64,000 bases of DNA from an uncultured Clostridia bacterium (lineage in GTDB: Bacteria; Bacillota; Peptococcia; Peptococcales; Peptococcaceae), in NCBI GenBank assembly GCA_944391285.1, contig CALXSY010000006.1, positions 21,787-85,786 on the forward strand, written 5' to 3'. The notes under the pieces are model-generated. The model searched no databases. It had not been told where the DNA came from and was given only the letters and a program-made list of their open reading frames with translations. Within the stretch, counting starts at the first letter, position 1; each line of letters opens with the position of its first letter. Shown piece after piece: positions 16,877-26,032 of the stretch. The position numbers and the translations under genes were made by a program.

Positions 16877-18010
16877 TTATTTGACAAATTCTCCATTTGT
16901 CCCATCCAGTTTATTGGCTTCAATAGTGCCATCGTCCACCAAAACATAATTAACTGTGCCTTGATTGGTTTCTATGCTCACTATAATATAGGCTAACCCA
17001 TCGTTTAAGGGATATTTGAGTTGAAGTGCTTCCCTTTTTTTTAGATTGCTGGTCATCAAAAGCAATTTCTCCGCATAAAAAGTGCTATTTTCCCCTTCAT
17101 AATAATTGGCTCTATAAACCTTGACGCTGTCCATATTTTCCTGTGCTGTTAAAAGAAAGCTGTCTTTGTCCTGCATATACATATCGCCGGCGCTTAGCTT
17201 AATATCCTCTTTATCTCCGTCACTATAATGGATAATTTCAAACTCGCCTTTGGCAGTAGGCTCACTATTATTAGCATTTAACGCTAATTGCTCAATCTCC
17301 TCTAAAGGTATAGTAAACTCAATAATGCCGGCAGCATAAGGAGCGATGGTGTACTGGTTATAAATGATAGTTAACCCCTCATTGCTGAAATACCAAGTGC
17401 CGTCACCAAAGGCGCTGTCCAAATATTCCTCATAATAATCGAAAAAATAATAATCATCATAGCTGTTGGAAGAAGCCTGGGCAATGATATATTCCTTTAA
17501 TGTTTTAACCAAAGCTGAGCTATCAGCGCTGATTTCCTCCCAAGCCAAAAGATGACCGTCCTTTAAATCATAGTTGAACGCACAGCGCAGAGAAGAGCCA
17601 TGGGCTCCGCCGGTATAGCTGTATTCCTCTAAAACTATGCTTAAGATATCGCCGTTTACATAAGCGTCCCTGACGTTTAAATCCATAGCAAAGAGTGCAT
17701 CATCAATCCCTGCATCTGCCATAGCGGCGGTGTATTCATTGGCATCGCTAAAAAGCTCACCCAAGCGCTGCATAAACTCCGTTTGCAAGAGTTTAAGATC
17801 ATCATTAATAGCTTTTTGTACCGTTTCGTCAGCCAAAATAACCTCCGGCACCTCAGCCTGAACCTCGATAATATCTCTGATACCGTTATTAACATTATCC
17901 AACCCCAGGTCAACTGCTCTCACGCTTACCTCGCGGACACCCTCTCCGCCGCAGCCGGCTAAGGCAAAAAGCAGACCTATGATTAGAACTAAACTCAGCA
18001 ATTTCTTCAT
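16877..18010 (-). CDS. Lipoprotein with RsiV-like (DUF4163/DUF3298) region
   Basis: A 377-residue predicted lipoprotein: basic N-terminus, hydrophobic core and lipobox LAGC, giving a lipid-anchored Cys near residue 20. Residues about 35-235 follow the DUF4163/DUF3298 layout (YSYTGGAHGSSLRCAFNYDLKDGHLLAWEEI ... NQYTIAPYAAGIIEFTIPL), the fold used by the lysozyme sensor RsiV. The last ~140 residues are unassigned. It could bind an extracellular ligand. ATG 18010 is preferred over the GTG at 18019, which overlaps the ribosome site. It has its own sigma-A promoter and heads the ABC-F/zinc-ribbon/maturase run (21-base gap). Confidence 0.8.
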   Translation of the reverse strand: MKKLLSLVLIIGLLFALAGCGGEGVREVSVRAVDLGLDNVNNGIRDIIEVQAEVPEVILADETVQKAINDDLKLLQTEFMQRLGELFSDANEYTAAMADAGIDDALFAMDLNVRDAYVNGDILSIVLEEYSYTGGAHGSSLRCAFNYDLKDGHLLAWEEISADSSALVKTLKEYIIAQASSNSYDDYYFFDYYEEYLDSAFGDGTWYFSNEGLTIIYNQYTIAPYAAGIIEFTIPLEEIEQLALNANNSEPTAKGEFEIIHYSDGDKEDIKLSAGDMYMQDKDSFLLTAQENMDSVKVYRANYYEGENSTFYAEKLLLMTSNLKKREALQLKYPLNDGLAYIIVSIETNQGTVNYVLVDDGTIEANKLDGTNGEFVK

Positions 18011-18041
18011 TTTTTTCACCCCAAAAATTTTTTCTTTTCCT

Positions 18042-18070
18042 ATTATAGCCTATTTGCCTGCTTATTGCAA
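18042..18070 (-). promoter_or_regulatory. Sigma-A promoter of the lipoprotein/ABC-F/maturase run
   Basis: Minus strand TTGCAA (18070-18065), 17-base spacer, TATAAT (18047-18042), 32 bases before the start. Confidence 0.7.
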
Positions 18071-18101
18071 TGAGCAATTAATGAACCAAAAAATAATAAT
18101 A

Positions 18102-18142
18102 CAAAAACCGGACAAAATCTTAATTTCGTCCGGTCGGTTTTT
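18102..18142 (-). terminator. Terminator of the MarR/ABC exporter operon
   Basis: ACCGGAC/GTCCGGT stem (18107-18113 with 18128-18134) and a T-run on the minus strand directly after the second exporter gene. Confidence 0.85.
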
Positions 18143-20036
18143 ATTCTTTGACAAAGGAGCCGGTATAAAGCTCGTAATATTTGCCTTTTTGCTCCATCAA
18201 GGCGTCATGATTGCCGCGCTCGATGATGCGTCCGTTTTCTAAAACCATAATTACATCAGCATTTTGAATAGTGGATAAGCGGTGGGCGATAACAAAAACT
18301 GTTCTGCCCTTCATCAGCGCATCCATGCCCCGCTGAACGATGATTTCCGTGCGAGTATCGATGCTGGAGGTCGCTTCGTCCAAAATCATGACCGGCGGAT
18401 CGGCTACTGCCGCCCGGGCAATAGCTAACAATTGCCGCTGACCCTGAGAAAGACTCTCGCCGTTGGCGGTAATTTCCGTCTGGTAGCCTTGGGGCAAAAG
18501 ACGGATAAATTCCTCTGCATTAGCTAATTTAGCGGCGGCATAAACCTCTTCATCGGTGGCATCCAAGCGACCATAGCGGATATTTTCCATGACTGTGCCG
18601 GTAAAAAGATTGGTATCCTGCAATACTATGCCCAACGAGCGGCGCAAATCGGGCTTTTTGATTTGCTTGATATCAATGCCGTCATACAAAATCTCGCCGT
18701 CGGCAATATCGTAAAAACGGTTGATTAAATTGGTAATAGTTGTCTTACCGGCGCCGGTAGCTCCGACAAAGGCAATTTTTTGACCCGGTTCGGCGTAAAG
18801 ATTGATATCATGCAAAACGATTTTTTCTTCATTATAGCCAAAATCCACATCAAAGAAGCGCACATCGCCTTTTAACGGTTCATATGACACACCGTATTCA
18901 TTGGGACATTTCCACGCCCAAATACCATTGCGTGAGGTGGTTTCTTTATAATCTCTGCCGTCTTTTTCAACTCTAACCAAGCTTACTGTGCCTTCGTCCT
19001 GCTCTTCTTCGGCATCCATCAGCTCAAAAATCCGCTCCGCACCGGCCAAAGCCATAACAATGGAGTTGACCTGCTGGGATACCTGGCTTATCGGGCGAAA
19101 GAATCCGCGGCTTAAATCCAAGAATGCCGCTATAGCGCCCAATGTCAAACCGCCGACACCGTTTAAGGCCATAGCACCGCCGGCTATCGCTAAGACTACA
19201 TAAAGCAGATTGCCTAAATTGCTCATAGTCGGCATCATGATATTGGCGAAACTATTGGCTAAAGTCATGCTGCGACATAACTCATTGTTGATTTTCTCAA
19301 AACCTTCTTTCGCCTTTTCTTCATGGCAAAAGACTTTGACGACCTTCTGCCCGTTGATCATTTCTTCAATATAACCATTGACCGCGCCCACAGCTTTTTG
19401 CTGGCGGGCAAAATAAAAGGAAGATTTGCCGCCTAAGAATTTTACTATAACCAACATTACTACTACTGAGGCTAAAACAATCAGACTCAACTGCCAGCTG
19501 GTGTAAATCATGGCAGCGATAACGGCCAAAATGCTTAAAATTGAGGAGAAAATCTGCGGAATACTCTGGCTGAGCATCTGCCGCAGGGTATCGGTGTCAT
19601 TAGTATAACGGCTCATCAAATCGCCGTGCTGATGCGTGTCAAAATATTTGATAGGCAAACGCTGCATTTTGGCAAACATTTCATCGCGCACTTTTTTCAA
19701 GATTCCTTGCGAAATGGTAATCATCAGGCGTGAGTAAAGCCACATCGCCAAAATACCAAAGACATAAATAATTGCCAAGATCGTCAGGGCATGCACTAAA
19801 CTAGTGAAATCGGGATTATCCATCAAAACCAATGGCTTGATATAATCATCGATTAAAGGCTGCATAAAAAGTGAGCCGGCTACCGAAGTAAGGGCGGTAA
19901 TGGCAATACAGATTAAAACCAGGATAAATCTCCAGCGATAATTGCTCAGATAGCTCAAAACTCGCTTAGCTGTTTTTTTCATATTTTTGGGTTTTGCCCC
20001 GGTAAAACCATGAGGTCCGTGTCCTTTAGGCGGCAT
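18141..20036 (-). CDS. Heterodimeric ABC exporter, half-transporter B (YfiC/TM_0288 type)
   Basis: A 631-residue half exporter: six-helix membrane domain (about 30-320), then an ATPase (about 375-615) with GATGAGKTT, LSQGQRQ signature and MILDEATSSID Walker B. The insertion at about 345-385 (DGRDYKETTSRNGIWAWKCPNEYG) is longer than in most half transporters. The catalytic Glu after Walker B is present here. The ATG at 20036, after AAAGGAGG, is chosen over an in-frame ATG at 20075. It overlaps the partner gene by 11 bases. Such pairs export lipids, drugs or peptides. Confidence 0.9.
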   Translation of the reverse strand: MPPKGHGPHGFTGAKPKNMKKTAKRVLSYLSNYRWRFILVLICIAITALTSVAGSLFMQPLIDDYIKPLVLMDNPDFTSLVHALTILAIIYVFGILAMWLYSRLMITISQGILKKVRDEMFAKMQRLPIKYFDTHQHGDLMSRYTNDTDTLRQMLSQSIPQIFSSILSILAVIAAMIYTSWQLSLIVLASVVVMLVIVKFLGGKSSFYFARQQKAVGAVNGYIEEMINGQKVVKVFCHEEKAKEGFEKINNELCRSMTLANSFANIMMPTMSNLGNLLYVVLAIAGGAMALNGVGGLTLGAIAAFLDLSRGFFRPISQVSQQVNSIVMALAGAERIFELMDAEEEQDEGTVSLVRVEKDGRDYKETTSRNGIWAWKCPNEYGVSYEPLKGDVRFFDVDFGYNEEKIVLHDINLYAEPGQKIAFVGATGAGKTTITNLINRFYDIADGEILYDGIDIKQIKKPDLRRSLGIVLQDTNLFTGTVMENIRYGRLDATDEEVYAAAKLANAEEFIRLLPQGYQTEITANGESLSQGQRQLLAIARAAVADPPVMILDEATSSIDTRTEIIVQRGMDALMKGRTVFVIAHRLSTIQNADVIMVLENGRIIERGNHDALMEQKGKYYELYTGSFVKE

Positions 20037-21762
20037 CGAAATCGCCTCCTTTGGCTTGGGCTTGGTAAATCTCACGATAAATCTCGTTATTGGTCAATAA
20101 TTCCTCGTGAGTGCCTATGGCATCTACAGCCCCGTTTTCCAAAACGATGATGAAATCAGCATCTTTAATCGAGGAAATTCGCTGAGCGATGATTATCTTT
20201 GTCATCTGCGATTGTTCCTCTCTTAAAGCTTTTCTGATGGAAGCATCAGTTGCAGTATCAACAGCGCTGGTAGAATCATCTAAAATTAAAATTTTTGGTT
20301 TTTTCAGCAAAGCCCGGGCTATGCACAATCTTTGCTTTTGCCCGCCGGAAACATTGCTGCCCCCTTGCTCGATATAAGTATCATAGCCTTGGGGGAATTG
20401 ACGGATAAATCCGTCAGCACAAGCAATTTGGCAGGCTTTGATTATCTCCTCCTCGCTGGCGTGTTCATCGCCCCAGCGCAAATTTTCCTTGATCGTGCCG
20501 GAAAAGAGGGTGTTCTTTTGCAATACCATTGCTACTTGATTGCGCAGAACCTCTAAATCGTAATTTTTAATATTGACTCCGCCCATAGTAATCTCTCCGC
20601 AGGTTGTATCATAGAGCCGAGGAATCAGCTGCACCAGCGAACTTTTGCCGCTGCCGGTAGCGCCGATAATGCCGACTACTGCTCCTTGAGGAATAGTCAG
20701 ATTGATATTTTTTAAACACAACTTATCCAAATCATCGGTATAGCTGAAAGACACATCCTTAAACTCTAAAGTCGCATCCTCCACCTCCGTTAAAGCCTCG
20801 CCCGGATTAGTTAAATCGCTTTGCTCCCGCAAAACCTCTACTATTCTGCGGGCACCGGTGCGAGAAATGGTCAGCATAACAAAAATCATGGAAACCATCA
20901 TCAAACTCATCATGATTTGTCCGGTGTAAGTGATTAAACTCATCAATTCACCGGTCGTGAGCGTGCCTACTACGATAAAGCGGGCACCGAAATAAGAAAT
21001 CAAAATCATCGCCGTATAGACAGCAATCATCATCAAAGGAGCATTCAAAATCATGATGCGCTCTGCTTTGGAAAAATCACGGTAAATATTTTCAGATGTT
21101 TGGTTAAACTTTTCCTCCTCATGCTTCTCCCGCACAAAGGATTTAACCACCCTGATACCGTGCAAATTTTCCTGCACTACGTTATTTAGCTTATCATAAG
21201 TTTTAAATACTCGATCCATAATCGGAAAAACATTTGTGGAAATAAAGATCAAGCCTATCCCTAAAAGCGGAACAGCCACCAAAAAGGTTACTGCCAGTTT
21301 GGGGTTAATAAAGACCGCTGCCACTACGGAAAAAATCAACATCAAAGGTGCTCTGACCGCAATGCGGATAAGCATTTGGAAAGCCATCTGCACATTGTTG
21401 ACATCGGTCGTCATGCGGGTTACTAAGCTGGCGGTAGAAAATTTGTCAATATTGTGGAAGGAAAACTCCTGCACCTGATTATAGATATCCCGGCGCAAAT
21501 TGCGGGAAAATCCGGCAGCCGCTATAGCGGCAAAACGCCCTGAAGTCACGCCAAAAATTAATGACAAGATAGTCAAGCCGATTAAATAGGCACCATAGCG
21601 TTTAATAACTGCCATATCACCCATATCTATACCTAAGTCAATTAATCTAGCTAAAACCAAAGGGATCAAAACTTCTAAAGCTACTTCAACCGCCGCTACA
21701 ATAGGCGTTAAAATAGTTACTTTTTTATATTCACCTATATGTTTTGCTAATTCTTTGATCAC
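20026..21762 (-). CDS. Heterodimeric ABC exporter, half-transporter A (YfiB/TM_0287 type)
   Basis: A 578-residue half exporter with six helices (about 15-310) and an ATPase domain (about 340-575): GATGSGKSS, VSGGQKQRLC and ILILDDSTSAVD. The Asp in place of the usual catalytic Glu after Walker B (DDSTS) marks this as the degenerate-site partner of a heterodimeric exporter; its mate (18141-20036) has the Glu. Coupled by overlap. The MarR gene 14 bases upstream suggests expression induced by a small toxic ligand. Confidence 0.92.
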   Translation of the reverse strand: MIKELAKHIGEYKKVTILTPIVAAVEVALEVLIPLVLARLIDLGIDMGDMAVIKRYGAYLIGLTILSLIFGVTSGRFAAIAAAGFSRNLRRDIYNQVQEFSFHNIDKFSTASLVTRMTTDVNNVQMAFQMLIRIAVRAPLMLIFSVVAAVFINPKLAVTFLVAVPLLGIGLIFISTNVFPIMDRVFKTYDKLNNVVQENLHGIRVVKSFVREKHEEEKFNQTSENIYRDFSKAERIMILNAPLMMIAVYTAMILISYFGARFIVVGTLTTGELMSLITYTGQIMMSLMMVSMIFVMLTISRTGARRIVEVLREQSDLTNPGEALTEVEDATLEFKDVSFSYTDDLDKLCLKNINLTIPQGAVVGIIGATGSGKSSLVQLIPRLYDTTCGEITMGGVNIKNYDLEVLRNQVAMVLQKNTLFSGTIKENLRWGDEHASEEEIIKACQIACADGFIRQFPQGYDTYIEQGGSNVSGGQKQRLCIARALLKKPKILILDDSTSAVDTATDASIRKALREEQSQMTKIIIAQRISSIKDADFIIVLENGAVDAIGTHEELLTNNEIYREIYQAQAKGGDFDAA

Positions 21763-21775
21763 TCTATCACCTCCG

Positions 21776-22219
21776 TCAGCCTTTTTTCTTTATATTATTG
21801 CGGATTTGCTCTAAAACTTTCATAAATGTCGCTATATCTTCTTCGCTTATGCCTTCAACCACGCTGCGCTCAAATTCTTCAACTACCGGATCTAAGCTTT
21901 CATGCATTTTAATCGCTTTGTCGGTCAAAATAAGCTTTTTTAATCTGGCGTCATGCTCAACGCTCTCTTTGGTGATATAGCCTTTTTTCTCCAAAGCCTG
22001 CAGCATAATAGTCGCGGTCGAGCGGCGCACGGAAAAGCGCTCCTCGATATCTCTCTGAAAAATATCCTCTCCCTTTTCGATACTCTTGTAGTAAATAAAA
22101 TCGATCACTACTCCCTGAATACCGGTTAAATCTCCTCCTATCACCTTATCGACCTCAGCTTCTATATAGCGGCGCAAGCAATGGTGAGTTTTTTTAATTT
22201 CAATGCTTGGTTTCTTCAT
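21776..22219 (-). CDS. MarR-family transcriptional regulator
   Basis: A 147-residue regulator with the winged-helix core at about residues 40-105 (DIEERFSVRRSTATIMLQALEKKGYI, then the wing VEHDARLKKLILTDKA). MarR dimers repress from palindromes and release on binding small phenolic or drug-like ligands. It is the first gene of the exporter operon. A short inverted repeat at the predicted transcription start is a likely autoregulatory site. Confidence 0.9.
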   Translation of the reverse strand: MKKPSIEIKKTHHCLRRYIEAEVDKVIGGDLTGIQGVVIDFIYYKSIEKGEDIFQRDIEERFSVRRSTATIMLQALEKKGYITKESVEHDARLKKLILTDKAIKMHESLDPVVEEFERSVVEGISEEDIATFMKVLEQIRNNIKKKG

Positions 22220-22241
22220 CCTCTCTCCCCTGCCTTAATTG

Positions 22242-22282
22242 TTAGTTTTCTAATATTATATCACTTTTCTTTGCTTTGTCAA
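22242..22282 (-). promoter_or_regulatory. MarR/exporter promoter with candidate operator
   Basis: Minus strand TTGACA (22282-22277), 16-base spacer, TATAAT (22260-22255). TTAG-AAAA-CTAA at 22253-22242 is a 12-base inverted repeat at the transcription start, well placed for repression by the MarR protein. Confidence 0.6.
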
Positions 22283-22362
22283 TACTTCGCCTACAAAATT
22301 CACTTATTTTTATAATCAAGACAGCTATCTATTTAGTATGAGTTATTTTTCCTCAATTATGT

Positions 22363-22400
22363 AAAAAGGCTCTGATTTAAAAAAATCAGAGCCTTTTTTT
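22363..22400 (-). terminator. Terminator of the hrcA-dnaJ heat-shock operon
   Basis: AAAGGCTCTGATTT/AAATCAGAGCCTTT stem with a long U-tract, overlapping the dnaJ stop. It is symmetric enough to work both ways. Confidence 0.9.
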
Positions 22401-23574
22401 ATTCATCCATCCAATCCTTTATTTTATCGAAAAACTTCTTGCCTTCTTTGGGATTTTTTTCACTGCGGGTTTCTTTGGTGCTTTCCTTATCTTTATTTAC
22501 CGAAACATCGCCAAAGGTTTCACCCAGCTTGCGGAATAATTCTTTTTGCTCGGCAGAAAGGTTTTTCGGCGTTACGATACGCACAATTACATATTGATCG
22601 CCTTTGTTGTAGGTGTTGATGCTCTTGACGCCTTTGCCTTTGATACGGAACTTAGCGCCGTTTTGCACTCCCGGCGGAATAGTAAGTTTGACTTTGCCTT
22701 CCAAAGTCGGGATTTGAATATCCGCACCTAAGGCTGCCTGGGCAAAATTGATTTCCTGCTCCATGTAAATATCGTTTTCATCCCGCTCGAAAATGGGGTG
22801 ATTGCGCACGGAGATGTAAATATATAAATCTCCCTTGCCGCCGCCCTGCTCGCCGGCTTCGCCTTCGCCGCTCATGCGCAGGCGAGAACCATTGTCCACA
22901 CCGGCAGGGATTTTGACCTTAAGCTCGGTTTTAACCCGCTTGCGTCCGGTGCCGCCGCAATCCGGGCAAGGGTCTTTGATAACAGTACCTTTGCCTCCGC
23001 ACTCCGGACAGGTTTTAACGGATTGGAACTGCCCGAAAGGTGTTTTCTGTGTAGTGGTAATCTGCCCGCGACCGCCGCAGCGAGGGCAAGTGACGGGGCT
23101 TGAACCTTCCTTAGCACCGCTGCCGTGGCAAGTTTTGCAGGTCTCCCAGCGGGAAACGGTAATGTTTTTTTCGCAGCCGAAAATGGCTTCTTCAAAATCG
23201 ATTACCAAATCATAGCGCATATCCGCGCCCCGTTTAGGACCTCTCTGCGCGCCGCCGCCTGCTGCGCCGCCGAAGAACATATCAAAGATATCGCCCATAT
23301 CGCCAAAGCCGCTGAATCCGCCGCCTGCTCCTCCGCCGAATCCGCCGCCTGCCCCGGCATGACCAAACTGGTCATACTGGGCACGTTTCTGCGGGTCGGA
23401 CAAATTTTCATAGGCTTCGTTAATCTCTTTAAATTTTTCCTCTGCTTCTTTATTGCCGGGGTTGACATCCGGATGATACTGCCGTGCCAGTTTGCGGTAG
23501 GCTTTTTTTATTTCATCATCACTAGCTGTTTTTTCTACCCCCAGCACTTCATAGTAATCACGTTTGTCAGCCAT
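22399..23574 (-). CDS. dnaJ: Chaperone protein DnaJ (Hsp40)
   Basis: A 391-residue type I DnaJ. The J domain (1-70) has the HPD tripeptide in ARQYHPDV. A Gly/Phe-rich segment follows (about 73-112), then four CxxCxGxG zinc repeats ([32 protein letters not shown]; about 145-215) and the substrate-binding C-terminal domains. A charged tail ([22 protein letters not shown]) is longer than usual. It delivers clients to DnaK and stimulates its ATPase. Last gene of the CIRCE operon, touching dnaK with no gap. Confidence 0.97.
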   Translation of the reverse strand: MADKRDYYEVLGVEKTASDDEIKKAYRKLARQYHPDVNPGNKEAEEKFKEINEAYENLSDPQKRAQYDQFGHAGAGGGFGGGAGGGFSGFGDMGDIFDMFFGGAAGGGAQRGPKRGADMRYDLVIDFEEAIFGCEKNITVSRWETCKTCHGSGAKEGSSPVTCPRCGGRGQITTTQKTPFGQFQSVKTCPECGGKGTVIKDPCPDCGGTGRKRVKTELKVKIPAGVDNGSRLRMSGEGEAGEQGGGKGDLYIYISVRNHPIFERDENDIYMEQEINFAQAALGADIQIPTLEGKVKLTIPPGVQNGAKFRIKGKGVKSINTYNKGDQYVIVRIVTPKNLSAEQKELFRKLGETFGDVSVNKDKESTKETRSEKNPKEGKKFFDKIKDWMDE

Positions 23575-25409
23575 TATTTCTCATCCTTAACTTCGGTATA
23601 CTCTGCATCATAAACGCCGTCTTCCTGAGGATTGCCCATGTTTTGCGCACCTGCCTGTGCTTGTTGAGCCTGCTGAGCAGCAGCATACATTTTTTCGGTA
23701 ATTTTATATAAAGCGTTGGTTAAAGTTTCAGATTTAGTTTTTAATTCTTCGCTGGAAGCATTGTTATCCAAGGCAGCTTTTAAATCATCTTTAGCCTTTT
23801 CAACCTCTGCTTTGTCAGCGGCATCAATCTTATCACCGGCATCAGCCAAAGTTTTTTCTACCTGGAAGACCAAAGAATCAGCGTTATTTCTGATGTCTAC
23901 CTCTTCTTTACGTTTCTTGTCAGCTTCGGCATTCATCTCAGCGTCTTTAATCATACGATCGATTTCCTCATCGGATAAACCGCTGCTGGATTTGATAGTG
24001 ATGCGCTGTTCTTTGCCGGTGCCTAAATCTTTGGCGGAAACATTAACGATACCGTTGGCATCGATATCAAATTTAACCTCGATTTGCGGTACTCCACGGG
24101 GAGCCGGCGGAATATCCATCAAAGTGAAGCGACCCAATGTTTTGTTGTACTGAGCCATTTCACGCTCGCCCTGCAAAACGTGAATATCGGTAGATGTTTG
24201 GTTATTAGCAGCAGTAGTAAAGATTTGGCTGCGGCTGACCGGAATAGTAGTATTTCTTTCAACGATTTTGGTAAATACTCCGCCCAAGGTTTCGATACCT
24301 AAGGAAAGCGGAGTAACGTCTAACAAAACGACGTCTTTAACTTCACCAACCAAAACACCGCCTTGGATAGCGGCACCGATAGCTACGCACTCATCGGGGT
24401 TGATGCCTTTGAATGGCTCTTTACCGATTAAGTTTTTAATAGCGTTTTGGACAGCCGGAATACGGGTAGAACCGCCGACTAAGATTACTTTGTCGATATC
24501 TTTAGCGGTCAAGCCGGCATCCTGCATAGCTTGGCGGGTTGGTCCAATGGTTTTTTCGACCAAATCAGCGGTCAGTTCATCAAATTTTGCTCTGCTCAAG
24601 GTTAAATCCAAATGCTGCGGTCCGTTTTCATTCATGGTGATAAAGGGCAGATTGATATTGGAAGTAGCTACATTGGAAAGCTCGTGTTTAGCTTTTTCAG
24701 CAGCTTCTTTCAAACGCTGCATAGCTGTTTTATCACCGGAAAGATCGATACCGGTTTGTTTTTTAAATTCAATAATCATCCAATCAATGATTTTCTCATC
24801 GAAATCATCGCCGCCCAAACGGTTATTACCGCTGGTAGCTCTAACTTCAAAGATACCGTCGCCTAATTCCAGGATGGATACGTCAAATGTACCGCCGCCT
24901 AAGTCAAAGACCAAGATAGTGTGGTCTTCGCCTTTATCGATACCATAAGCCAAAGCAGCGGCAGTAGGCTCGTTGATAATACGCATTACGTTTAATCCGG
25001 CAATTTTACCGGCGTCTTTAGTAGCTTGACGCTGGCTATCGGTGAAGTAAGCCGGTACAGTGATAACTGCATCATGTACTTCTTCGCCCAAATAGCTTTC
25101 CGCATCAGCTTTTAATTTTTGCAAAATCATCGCAGAGATTTCCTGCGGTGTGTATTCTTTGCCTGCCAAATTTACTTTGTAATTGGTGCCCATATGGCGT
25201 TTAATAGACATAACTGTGTTGTCGCTGTTGGTGATAGCCTGACGTTTTGCTACCTGACCGACCAATCTTTCACCGCTTTTAGAAATACCTACTACGGAAG
25301 GAGTAGTACGGTTGCCTTCGCTGTTAGTAATAACAACCGGTTCGCCGCCTTCCATTACTGCTACGCAAGAGTTTGTTGTACCTAAGTCAATACCTATTAC
25401 TTTTCCCAT
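23574..25409 (-). CDS. dnaK: Chaperone protein DnaK (Hsp70)
   Basis: A 611-residue Hsp70. The nucleotide-binding domain (1-360) has [14 protein letters not shown], the [11 protein letters not shown] phosphate-2 motif and the VGGSTRIP adenosine motif. The linker [12 protein letters not shown] leads to the substrate-binding domain (about 370-500) and a helical lid (about 500-590). As in other Gram-positive DnaKs, an actinase segment is shortened in lobe IIA. It works with DnaJ and GrpE, both in this operon, and here also beside an archaeal-type chaperonin. The start ATG has a strong AAGGAGG site. Confidence 0.98.
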   Translation of the reverse strand: MGKVIGIDLGTTNSCVAVMEGGEPVVITNSEGNRTTPSVVGISKSGERLVGQVAKRQAITNSDNTVMSIKRHMGTNYKVNLAGKEYTPQEISAMILQKLKADAESYLGEEVHDAVITVPAYFTDSQRQATKDAGKIAGLNVMRIINEPTAAALAYGIDKGEDHTILVFDLGGGTFDVSILELGDGIFEVRATSGNNRLGGDDFDEKIIDWMIIEFKKQTGIDLSGDKTAMQRLKEAAEKAKHELSNVATSNINLPFITMNENGPQHLDLTLSRAKFDELTADLVEKTIGPTRQAMQDAGLTAKDIDKVILVGGSTRIPAVQNAIKNLIGKEPFKGINPDECVAIGAAIQGGVLVGEVKDVVLLDVTPLSLGIETLGGVFTKIVERNTTIPVSRSQIFTTAANNQTSTDIHVLQGEREMAQYNKTLGRFTLMDIPPAPRGVPQIEVKFDIDANGIVNVSAKDLGTGKEQRITIKSSSGLSDEEIDRMIKDAEMNAEADKKRKEEVDIRNNADSLVFQVEKTLADAGDKIDAADKAEVEKAKDDLKAALDNNASSEELKTKSETLTNALYKITEKMYAAAQQAQQAQAGAQNMGNPQEDGVYDAEYTEVKDEK

Positions 25410-25475
25410 TATATTTTCCTCCTTAAAATTGTCTTTCCAAAAGTAATTTATTTTTTCCTTACAAGGTTTTTTCTG

Positions 25476-26018
25476 CTATTTGGCAGATACTTTACACATT
25501 GTAGGGCGAATAACCTTATCTTTAAAGGTATATCCTTTTTGCAGTTCCTCAATAACTGTATCTTCCTCTACCTCATCGGTAGGAACAGTCATGATTGCTT
25601 CGTGTTTTTTCGGGTCAAAGGGCTCACCCACCGCTTGGATAGTCGCCAAACCTTCTTTATTTAGGCACTCCAAGAACTGAGTATAAACCATTTCCATGCC
25701 TTTTAAATAGCCTTTGATTTGCTCGTTTAATTCAGCAGCCGCCAAAGCCCGTTCAAAATTATCCACTACCGGCAAAAGCCTGGTAAACATATTGGCTAAA
25801 GTATAATCAGCCAGCTCGCTTTTTTCCTGAGTGGTGCGGCGGCGGTAATTGTCAAAATCCGCTACCAAACGGATGTAGCGCTGGTTTAATTCGTCCAGCT
25901 GAGCTTGCAATTCGCCGCAGGCTGTTTTTTCTTCTGCTTCTTGACTCACTTCCTCGGTCAAATTTTCCTCTATAATGTTTTCCTCGATGGTAGCCTCATT
26001 GTTGATTTCGCTTGCCAT
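25476..26018 (-). CDS. grpE: GrpE nucleotide exchange factor
   Basis: A 180-residue GrpE. An acidic disordered N-terminus (Glu-rich, 1-35) is followed by a long coiled coil (about 38-85: LQAQLDELNQRYIRLVADFDNYRRRT) and a beta-wing domain ending with VIRPTMCKVSAK. The family signature around residues 145-175 (GYTFKDKVIRPTMC) is intact. It drives ADP release from DnaK. ATG 26018 has AGGAG at 8 bases; a GTG at 26027 lies inside that site and is rejected. Between the chaperonin gene (14-base gap) and dnaK. Confidence 0.95.
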   Translation of the reverse strand: MASEINNEATIEENIIEENLTEEVSQEAEEKTACGELQAQLDELNQRYIRLVADFDNYRRRTTQEKSELADYTLANMFTRLLPVVDNFERALAAAELNEQIKGYLKGMEMVYTQFLECLNKEGLATIQAVGEPFDPKKHEAIMTVPTDEVEEDTVIEELQKGYTFKDKVIRPTMCKVSAK

Positions 26019-26032
26019 TGGTTTCACTCCTT

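Noticed and set aside
24268..24948. 226-codon frame antisense to dnaK (and other long antisense frames in ecf, polC and dnaJ)
   Set aside because: They mirror strongly conserved coding sequence on the other strand, lack ribosome sites and read as low-complexity Ser/Pro/Lys proteins.
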